Origin: Aerococcaceae bacterium NML190073
GTDB taxonomy: Bacteria; Bacillota; Bacilli; Lactobacillales; Aerococcaceae
NCBI GenBank assembly: GCA_026131555.1
Contig: JAMXJH010000004.1
Coordinates: 118,347-182,346 of the forward strand
Reading direction: 5' to 3'
DNA: 64,000 bases
The translations under genes and the position numbers were made by a program. Below, one piece after another: positions 57,705 through 64,000 of the stretch. The notes under the pieces are model-generated. The model had not been told where the DNA came from. It searched no databases and worked only from the letters and a program-made list of their open reading frames with translations. How positions within the stretch are numbered: position 1 is the stretch's first letter; each line of letters opens with the position of its first letter.

Positions 57705-57737
57705 AAAGGTTTGCGGATATTTTCCGTACAAACCTTT
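57705..57737 (-). terminator. Terminator after thiI
   Basis: AAAGGTTTG / CAAACCTTT stem with an inner CGGA/TCCG hairpin, followed by ATTTTTG on the minus strand. Confidence 0.85.
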
Positions 57738-57747
57738 AGGTGTTTTT

Positions 57748-58965
57748 CTATAACAAACTGCTGAACTTTGTCTGCTGTTTCGCTAAATATTGCGCGTCAA
57801 TAGATTCTGTTATCGTGTTGGCAACTGCCTCTTTTACCAACTCATCAATGGATAATGCCGCTTCCATTTCCTCAACACTCGTTAATTTAGGTTGTGTGCG
57901 CGGTGACTTCGGCGCAAAAACCGTACAGCAATCTTCATACGGTTCGTTGGAAATAGCGAATGTTCCGATTTTCTCTGCCAAATCAATAATGTCATTTTTG
58001 TCTGTGGCGATAAGCGGACGCAGAATCGGCGTACTCGTTACTTCGTTGATGACATTCATACTCTTGAGGGTTTGAGAGGCAACTTGCCCGAGGGACTCTC
58101 CGGTAATGATTGCATGCGCTTCCTGGCGTTCTAATAGAGCGTCCATAATTCGCAGCATCATTCTGCGCATTACGGTCATCGATAAATCATCGTGAACATT
58201 GGCTTTAATCGCTTCTTGAATCTTTGTGAACGGCACCTCGTGAAAAAGAATTTCCCTTCCATACTTAGCCAATTGTGCAGCTAGTTTCTTAGTCTTTTGA
58301 AGTGCTTGTGGGCTAGTGTAAGGCGGACTGCTGAAATGAACAGCTTCGATTGCCATTCCGCGTTTCATCATCAAATAGCCGGCAATCGGTGAATCAATAC
58401 CACCTGATAACATCAGCATACCTTTTCCACTTGTGCCATACGGTAAGCCACCTAATCCGGCATAAGAAACTAAACTTAAATACGCGCGATCAACTTGAAC
58501 ACTAACCGTCAATTTGTAATCCGCTTGTTTCAAATCAACTTCCAATTCCGGGAAGATATTACCTATGTGGAATCCTATCTCACGCTGCAATTGCATGGTG
58601 TCGTACTCAAATGTCTTATCTGAACGTTTCGCTACAACGCGATAGGTTTTACCCACTCGGTCTTCCAGTTGTTCAAATAATGCTTTTGCTTGTACTTTGA
58701 TAGCGTCGATATTTTTTTCAACAGGGTAAACGGGCTCGAATCGTGAAATTCCCGGAATATAACGCAAGATGTCAATGATTGCTTCATACGGGATTTCGTG
58801 CCACTTCAAATGCATGAAATCATGGTTCGCATAAATCTTAATTTGTGTTAAATGGCGAGTTTTGAAACGAATATGTTCTGCCAACTTCTGAATGAACATT
58901 TTCTTGTTACGTCCTTTTGTTGACAATTCGCCATAATGTATCAATATTTGTCTGTGTTCCAACAT
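57748..58965 (-). CDS. thiI: tRNA 4-thiouridine synthetase ThiI
   Basis: Makes 4-thiouridine in tRNA (position 8). The 405-residue protein has an N-terminal ferredoxin-like part, a THUMP domain (about 60-165) and a PP-loop ATPase (LMLSGGIDSPIAGYL). The rhodanese domain of enteric ThiI is absent, as usual in Firmicutes, where a dedicated cysteine desulfurase supplies sulfur; that gene is directly upstream (10-bp gap). Confidence 0.95.
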   Translation of the reverse strand: MLEHRQILIHYGELSTKGRNKKMFIQKLAEHIRFKTRHLTQIKIYANHDFMHLKWHEIPYEAIIDILRYIPGISRFEPVYPVEKNIDAIKVQAKALFEQLEDRVGKTYRVVAKRSDKTFEYDTMQLQREIGFHIGNIFPELEVDLKQADYKLTVSVQVDRAYLSLVSYAGLGGLPYGTSGKGMLMLSGGIDSPIAGYLMMKRGMAIEAVHFSSPPYTSPQALQKTKKLAAQLAKYGREILFHEVPFTKIQEAIKANVHDDLSMTVMRRMMLRIMDALLERQEAHAIITGESLGQVASQTLKSMNVINEVTSTPILRPLIATDKNDIIDLAEKIGTFAISNEPYEDCCTVFAPKSPRTQPKLTSVEEMEAALSIDELVKEAVANTITESIDAQYLAKQQTKFSSLL

Positions 58966-58975
58966 TCAATCTCCT

Positions 58976-60115
58976 TTAGTTCTTTTTGTCTGTCAATTTG
59001 GCACTTATACGCTCAATCACTTGGCACAGATAGTTTACTTCTGCCTCGGTCGTTTCTGTTGACATGCTGATGCGTATTGCACATGCCGATAAATCGTCCG
59101 CAACGCCCATTGCTTTCAAGGTGCTATGCACTTGGTGCTTCCGACTCGAACAAGCACTCGTTGTAGATACCATCACCTGCTTATCGGCAAAAGCATGCAC
59201 CAATACTTCACCTGGAATACCGGCAAGCGCCGCGCAAATAATATGGTCGCTTGCTTGATTGCCACCGAACACTTGCCAATCACAGTGCATTAATGCCTCT
59301 ACAATCATTTGGCGAAAAACCGGCAGTTGCATTGACTGATATTCACTAGCTAAACGTAATGTGCGTGCTGCCACCACAATTGAAGCCAAATTTTCCGTAC
59401 CGCTTCGTAAATTGGTTTCCTGCCCACCACCATAAATGAATGGTTCGGAAGGAATACGCTCACGCTTCATCAAAATCCCCGTCCCACGTACACCGTGAAA
59501 TTTATGTGCGGAAAGGCTTAGAACATCAATTCTTGGTAACTTAATAGCCGCCAGTTGCGTCGCGACCGCTTGAACCGCATCGACATGCCAGGTAACTTGC
59601 GGGTAATCCGCCAAGATATTGCCTAACTCTGCTAGAGGTTGAATACTCCCCACTTCATTATTAACAGCCATTGTAACAACGAGTAACGTTTTGTCGCAAA
59701 GCAAGGAACGAAATGCCTCTAAATCTAAGACGCCATCCCCATCGACCGGACAAATCTGCACATCATATCCCTCTGCTGTCAACACCGGCAATTGCTTCAT
59801 AATCGACGGATGCTCCACCGCAGACACAATAACTTGATGACGTTCAGGATGCCGCACTTGCAATGCCGGCAAAATCGCTCGCAACGCCCAGTTGTTTGCC
59901 TCTGTACCACTTGCGGTAAAATAAATCTCATGTTCATTCGCTCCTAAGATGCTTGCAACTTGTTGACGCGACTGAAACAATAATTGCCTTGATTGCTCAC
60001 CCAACGAATGCACGCTCGACGGATTTGCGAAATAATCAAATGCCACTTGCTGAAAAATAGCTAAACTTTCTTGAGACGGACAAGTCGTCGCGCTATTATC
60101 GAAATAATATATCAT
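58976..60115 (-). CDS. Cysteine desulfurase (NifS/IscS-like), ThiI partner
   Basis: PLP enzyme releasing sulfur from cysteine. The 379-residue product has the PLP lysine in SAHKFHGVRGTG and the mobile-loop cysteine in STTSACSSRKH. Its coupling to thiI indicates it serves tRNA thiolation (like Bacillus NifZ), separate from SufS for Fe-S clusters, giving two desulfurases in this window. Confidence 0.93.
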   Translation of the reverse strand: MIYYFDNSATTCPSQESLAIFQQVAFDYFANPSSVHSLGEQSRQLLFQSRQQVASILGANEHEIYFTASGTEANNWALRAILPALQVRHPERHQVIVSAVEHPSIMKQLPVLTAEGYDVQICPVDGDGVLDLEAFRSLLCDKTLLVVTMAVNNEVGSIQPLAELGNILADYPQVTWHVDAVQAVATQLAAIKLPRIDVLSLSAHKFHGVRGTGILMKRERIPSEPFIYGGGQETNLRSGTENLASIVVAARTLRLASEYQSMQLPVFRQMIVEALMHCDWQVFGGNQASDHIICAALAGIPGEVLVHAFADKQVMVSTTSACSSRKHQVHSTLKAMGVADDLSACAIRISMSTETTEAEVNYLCQVIERISAKLTDKKN

Positions 60116-60149
60116 GAAGGTGCCTCACTTTTTTCTCAATATGTAGGAC

Positions 60150-60178
60150 ATTATACCGCATTCTATTCGTGACCGCAA
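60150..60178 (-). promoter_or_regulatory. Promoter of the desulfurase-thiI operon
   Basis: -35 TTGCGG, 17-bp spacer, -10 TATAAT, about 35 bp upstream of the start codon. Confidence 0.65.
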
Positions 60179-60209
60179 AAGGATACTTGTCTTTTAGAGA
60201 CAAAAAGAA

Positions 60210-60238
60210 ACTCTCCTTGCTCAAAGGCAAAGGAGAGT
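60210..60238 (-). terminator. Terminator of the mannose PTS operon
   Basis: ACTCTCCTT(T)GC / GCAAGGAGAGT stem with one bulged base, followed by TTCTTTTTG on the minus strand. Confidence 0.85.
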
Positions 60239-60248
60239 AATTGGTTGA

Positions 60249-61169
60249 TTAGAAAATACCTACTACGTGACCTAAGATACCTACTGCAAATAATCCGAAG
60301 ATAATTACAATTGGGTTAACTTTCTTCTTCAATAACCACATACATAAGAACGTTAATAATAACGCTGCAAATCCTGGGATTAATTGATTCAAGTTGTCTT
60401 GTAAGGTAACAGTCTTAATTTCATCTAACGCAAGTCCTGAATTCATCTGTTTTAAGACTTCCTGTAAACTCGCACCATCAACAGTGCCAGCAATTTTGTC
60501 GAAATCAATAAATGCGCCTTTCGACAATTTAACTTGTGATACAACCAATGGGAAGTTAATATTCGTCCAACGTTGTACCAAGATACCCATTACGAACATA
60601 CCGAGAATTGAAGCACCTTTTGTAATTGTTTGTAAGATACCGCCGGATAAGTCTTTCGTAATTTCAGAACCTTGTCTGTACCCTAATTCTTGTGTGTACC
60701 ATAAGAAGCTTACACGAATCAAGTTCCATACAATGAAGAAGAATAGTGGGGCAATCACTGAACCACCTGTTGCTAATGAAGCGGCAATCGCACCTAAGAT
60801 TGGACGTACTGTAAACCAGAACACCGGATCACCGATACCTGCCAAAGGTCCCATCATACCAACTTTTACCCCTTGAATTGCTGTATCATCAATTTCAGCA
60901 CCGTTAGCACGCTCTTCTTCCAATGCCAACGTTACCCCTAGAATAGGAGCTGCAACATATGGGTGTGTGTTGAAGAATTCCAAGTGACGCTTCAATGCTG
61001 CTTTAGCATCTTCTTGATTCGGATATAATTTCTTCAATACCGGAATCAATGAATATGCCCAACCACCGTTTTGCATACGCTCATAGTTCCATGAACCTTG
61101 TAAAAATTGTGAACGAAGCATTACACTACGACGTTCTGCTTTAGTTAACGTAATTTTGTTCTCTGACAT
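60249..61169 (-). CDS. manN: PTS mannose/glucose transporter IID
   Basis: Membrane subunit of a mannose-class permease, forming the channel with IIC. The 306-residue protein has the IID signature (SWNYERMQNGGWAYSLIPVLKKLYP) near the N-terminus, GPLAGIGDPVFWFTVRPI, and hydrophobic C-terminal helices. Third gene of the operon, 15 bp after IIC. Confidence 0.95.
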   Translation of the reverse strand: MSENKITLTKAERRSVMLRSQFLQGSWNYERMQNGGWAYSLIPVLKKLYPNQEDAKAALKRHLEFFNTHPYVAAPILGVTLALEEERANGAEIDDTAIQGVKVGMMGPLAGIGDPVFWFTVRPILGAIAASLATGGSVIAPLFFFIVWNLIRVSFLWYTQELGYRQGSEITKDLSGGILQTITKGASILGMFVMGILVQRWTNINFPLVVSQVKLSKGAFIDFDKIAGTVDGASLQEVLKQMNSGLALDEIKTVTLQDNLNQLIPGFAALLLTFLCMWLLKKKVNPIVIIFGLFAVGILGHVVGIF

Positions 61170-61184
61170 TGCTCGTTCCTCCTT

Positions 61185-61988
61185 TTAGTAGTCGTTCAAG
61201 ATATCGCCTAATGGGTCGCCAGAAGCGCCACCACCGCCGTTACCTTTATTTTTGGATAAATTCAAGTAAATCATTGCTAAGCAGACACCGATAATACCTG
61301 TTGCAATCAATGTTAATTGATTTAATGGTGCCAGTGCGAAACCTAAGAAGAAGAATGGCCATACTTCTTTCGTTGCCATCATATTGATAACCATCGCATA
61401 ACCGACCGCTACAACGAAGCCACCACCGATTGCCATACCAGCTGTGAACCAAGGCGGTAAAATACTTAACGCTGCTTGAACTCTATCTGCCGGTACAAAC
61501 ATTAAGAAAGTCGCTGGAATCGCAATACGGAAACCTTGAACTGCTAATGCGACAAAGTGCCATAATTCAACACCTCTAAAGTCTCCTCTTTCAGCCGCTG
61601 CATCGGCACGGTGAACAATCGCAACTGACAATGTACGTACTAACATTGTCAAAACCAATCCAACTGTCGCCAAAGCGATTGCCGCAGAAATCGCAACTTG
61701 ACGTCCGTCAGGTGTGAAATTGCCTGATTTTACAAAAATAATCGCCGAAGCAACTGAAGCTAGAGCCGCATCCGGCGCAATTGCCGCACCGATGTTTGAC
61801 CAACCTAATGCAATCAATTGCAATGCTCCACCTAAGATAATACATTCTGATAAGTGACCTGTTGCCAATCCAACTAATGAACACGCAATAATTGGTTGAT
61901 GGAATTGGAATTGGTCAAGTACGCCTTCCATTCCCGCTAAGAAAGCGACAACGAAGACTAAAATAACGGAAACAATATTAAAATCCAT
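61185..61988 (-). CDS. manM: PTS mannose/glucose transporter IIC
   Basis: Polytopic sugar-translocating subunit, 267 residues with eight or so hydrophobic segments and the family segments QFHQPIIACSLVGLATGH and GGALQLIALGWSNIGAAIAP. It lies between IIAB and IID. Confidence 0.95.
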   Translation of the reverse strand: MDFNIVSVILVFVVAFLAGMEGVLDQFQFHQPIIACSLVGLATGHLSECIILGGALQLIALGWSNIGAAIAPDAALASVASAIIFVKSGNFTPDGRQVAISAAIALATVGLVLTMLVRTLSVAIVHRADAAAERGDFRGVELWHFVALAVQGFRIAIPATFLMFVPADRVQAALSILPPWFTAGMAIGGGFVVAVGYAMVINMMATKEVWPFFFLGFALAPLNQLTLIATGIIGVCLAMIYLNLSKNKGNGGGGASGDPLGDILNDY

Positions 61989-62008
61989 AACTTTTACCTC
62001 CTAAAAAA

Positions 62009-62998
62009 TTATAATGATAAGCCTTCATTAGCTTTTGCTGAAATCATCTTGAATAAATCAGATGCTTTGTCATTCGGTACTTTACGCACATCAAATTTCA
62101 CGCCTAAATCACGCAATTTCTTGAATGTGTCAACGTCAGCTTGGTTCATGGATAATGTCGTACTTACCAACACTTTGCCGACAGAATGCGCCATTGAACC
62201 AACGTTCAATTCCGGAATCTCAACACCTTGTTCAATTACTGCTAAGGCATCTTGAGGATTCTCGAACAAGACTAAGGCTTTTGTGTTACCGAAGCGTGGA
62301 TCTTTCGATACTTCGACAAATTTCTTCAATGGTACTACGTGAGCACGTACACCTGGAGGTGCTGCTTGCTCAATCAATTTCTTACGCAAGTCATCTTGAG
62401 CAACTGTATCAGAAACAACAATGATACGATTCGGATTCGTTGCTTTTGTCCAACCCGTTGCCACTTGTCCGTGCAACAAGCGTGTATCGATACGCGCTAA
62501 CACAAACTTAATCTTACCGTCACCGATAACAGTTCCTTCCGGAATAGCACCCTGTGGTTGTGCAGCAGCGACCGGAGCAGCTGCAACTGCTTCTGCCGGT
62601 TGTAAAGCTTCTGGGCGTACTTTCACGCCGTCTTTACCTGTTGGTACAATTGCTTTCGCAATTTCGTGTGCTGTGTTCATTGAGAAACGACTTGCGTATG
62701 ACTCAATTAACATTGGCAAACTCAAACCAGCAACAATCGCGCGGTTTTCAGGTGATTCTTCAAATAAAATATTTGCTTGGTTAAAAGGACTGCCTCCCCA
62801 TAAGTCAACCAAGAACAAAATTTCATCTGAATCAATTTTGTCGACGGCTTCACGTAATTTACGTTGTAAATCTTCCGGACCTTCACTCGGCATGAATGTA
62901 ACAGATTCTACATTCGCTTGTTCGCCGAAAATCATTGTTCCAGACTGCTTAATGCCGTCCGCAAACTCGCCATGAGTGGCAATAATGATTCCTACCAT
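62009..62998 (-). CDS. manL: PTS mannose/glucose transporter IIAB
   Basis: Cytoplasmic phospho-relay subunit of 329 residues. IIA domain: phospho-histidine H9 in IIIATHGEFADG and DLWGGSPFN. An Ala/Pro-rich linker (about 133-155) leads to IIB with the phospho-histidine H176 in IDTRLLHGQVATGW. Closest layout is the ManL type of streptococci and enterococci, which is the main glucose/mannose carrier and a regulator of catabolite repression. No sigma-54 promoter (TGGCAC-N5-TTGCA) is seen before it. Confidence 0.96.
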   Translation of the reverse strand: MVGIIIATHGEFADGIKQSGTMIFGEQANVESVTFMPSEGPEDLQRKLREAVDKIDSDEILFLVDLWGGSPFNQANILFEESPENRAIVAGLSLPMLIESYASRFSMNTAHEIAKAIVPTGKDGVKVRPEALQPAEAVAAAPVAAAQPQGAIPEGTVIGDGKIKFVLARIDTRLLHGQVATGWTKATNPNRIIVVSDTVAQDDLRKKLIEQAAPPGVRAHVVPLKKFVEVSKDPRFGNTKALVLFENPQDALAVIEQGVEIPELNVGSMAHSVGKVLVSTTLSMNQADVDTFKKLRDLGVKFDVRKVPNDKASDLFKMISAKANEGLSL

Positions 62999-63046
62999 AA
63001 TAGAAATTTCCTCCTTTAATTTATCTTATATATGTTGAGTCTGAAG

Positions 63047-63652
63047 TTATATTCTCATCAATAACTCGTAAATTTCTTGCAACGCCGAAACGGTCTGTCT
63101 TACCCACCGTTCCAATTCAGCTTCCTCTTGCAAAATGGCATCACCTTTATGCAAGAGCCTACCAATCATGAACTCGGCTTTCTGTTTGTTGCGCAATTGC
63201 GTTAACAACTCATTGTAGTGTGCACGCGGTTGCGCAATATAAGCGATATCGGTGTGGTCCGGAATTACTACGAAATCATCGGGTAATTGCTCTAATAATG
63301 CCAATTTATCTAATAATTGCGTTGCCATCGCAACTCTAGTTGGTGGATTATCAATAATCGCCAGCATCATAAACACATAGTCTTCATTAATCCCTAATTG
63401 AAAATGTGCATATTTCTTATAGCCACGTTTATCGCCGCCGATTCCAACCCATGTCGTTTCCGGCGGATGTACGGTACGTCTAAGATGCTTTGCCACATGA
63501 ATGGGCATCATCTTATCTGCTAACTGCTCCGTAACTACGGCACCATAATGGCGAAAAATCGGCTGTACTTGCTCCTTAATCGCCGCCATACGCCCTTCCA
63601 ACGTCGCAATATCGAACACCGCAAACACCTCATCAGAAAAAATAAAAGGCAT
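63047..63652 (-). CDS. DUF1054 (YktB-like) protein
   Basis: A 201-residue protein of the UPF0637/DUF1054 family, function unknown. Conserved segments: FSDEVFAVFDI, HVAKHLRRTVHPP and TWVGIGGDKRGYKKYAHFQLGI. Only 48 bp separate it from the PTS IIAB gene without a terminator, so the PTS genes may be transcribed with it from the promoter region upstream. Confidence 0.87.
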   Translation of the reverse strand: MPFIFSDEVFAVFDIATLEGRMAAIKEQVQPIFRHYGAVVTEQLADKMMPIHVAKHLRRTVHPPETTWVGIGGDKRGYKKYAHFQLGINEDYVFMMLAIIDNPPTRVAMATQLLDKLALLEQLPDDFVVIPDHTDIAYIAQPRAHYNELLTQLRNKQKAEFMIGRLLHKGDAILQEEAELERWVRQTVSALQEIYELLMRI

Positions 63653-64000
63653 GTCCCAACTCCTTTCCGCTTATTTTCAGAAAACGTCTCATAATCACTG
63701 CAAACACTTACAATTTATTATAAGAAAACATTTCCCTTGCTCACATAGATAAAGTCTAGAACTATAAATTAATAATTCCGATAATTATTATACTAATTTT
63801 AATCAAAAAATCAATCTTTTTTCAGAAAATAACTAATTATAGAACAAAAGTACCTAAATTCGTCCTGATATTTAGTAAATATCCGAAATATGTCTGAAAG
63901 AGATAGACTATACAAATGAGCGTTTCTTGCCGTATTTATTTTGTACTAAAAAGGTAAAGCATTTAACTTTTTTAGTAAGTATTCTTAATATCTTTTAATC
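63653..64000 (-). promoter_or_regulatory. AT-rich upstream region of DUF1054 and PTS genes
   Basis: No gene is seen in about 350 bp. One likely promoter is -35 TTGATT (63809-63814), 16-bp spacer, -10 TATAAT (63787-63792). Another TATAAT is near 63718-63724. Confidence 0.5.
63699..63712. promoter_or_regulatory. cre-like site upstream of DUF1054/PTS
   Basis: Minus strand TGTAAGTGTTTGCA matches the CcpA consensus at 12 of 14 positions and lies just downstream of a TATAAT box, so it may place the PTS under CcpA. Confidence 0.45.

Overview
The window is a chromosomal stretch of a low- to mid-GC Gram-positive bacterium, almost certainly a lactic-acid-type Firmicute (order Lactobacillales). The gene content (pcrA, ligA, camS, gatCAB; sufCDSUB; a mannose-class PTS; MecA and CoiA; YSIRK/LPXTG and M26 surface proteins; T-box and FMN riboswitch) fits families such as Aerococcaceae, Carnobacteriaceae or Streptococcaceae. 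I cannot name genus or species from sequence alone. Nearly all genes lie on the minus strand; the exceptions are an AraC-type regulator, a ferredoxin and one proline-rich surface protein.

Layout: 1-2.2 kb, a MenA-type prenyltransferase (cut by the left edge), ApbE flavinyltransferase and a DUF1294 protein with overlapping ends. 2.2-12.5 kb, gatCAB, camS, ligA and pcrA, a housekeeping block split between ligA and pcrA by a DUF1697 gene and a 42-bp minisatellite. 12.6-19.2 kb, pepF, coiA, mecA, map, an acyl-ACP thioesterase and glutathione reductase. 19.3-22.6 kb, an alcohol dehydrogenase and galM with a cre-like site, divergent from an AraC-type regulator. 23-28.8 kb, the Fe-S assembly operon sufCDSUB, split between sufD and sufS by eight 41-bp repeats. 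28.9-35.1 kb, cmk, a LysM membrane protein, ferredoxin, riboswitch-controlled ribU, a secreted protein, rluB, scpAB and a RibT-like acetyltransferase. 35.2-39.0 kb, punA, deoB, xerD and cvfB.

39.2-45.1 kb is a more AT-rich surface-protein island: a proline-repeat protein with a degenerate sorting motif, a cold-shock gene, a YSIRK/LPXTG protein and an Mga-like regulator. 45.3-51.8 kb holds radC, folC, a third minisatellite, valS and a VOC gene under a T-box leader. 52-57.7 kb holds an unrecognised membrane protein and a 1473-residue M26-type zinc metalloprotease with two LysM domains. 57.7-60.2 kb is thiI with its partner cysteine desulfurase. 60.2-63.7 kb is the mannose/glucose PTS (IIAB, IIC, IID) and a DUF1054 gene.

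The feature I find least explained by known annotation is a set of intergenic minisatellites with 41-42-bp units, each at a break in or beside a conserved gene block. Two of them, 21 kb apart, share a recognisable half-unit (CCAAT..ATCGG...CTAC) next to different palindromes. Function is unknown; they look like members of one diverging repeat family.
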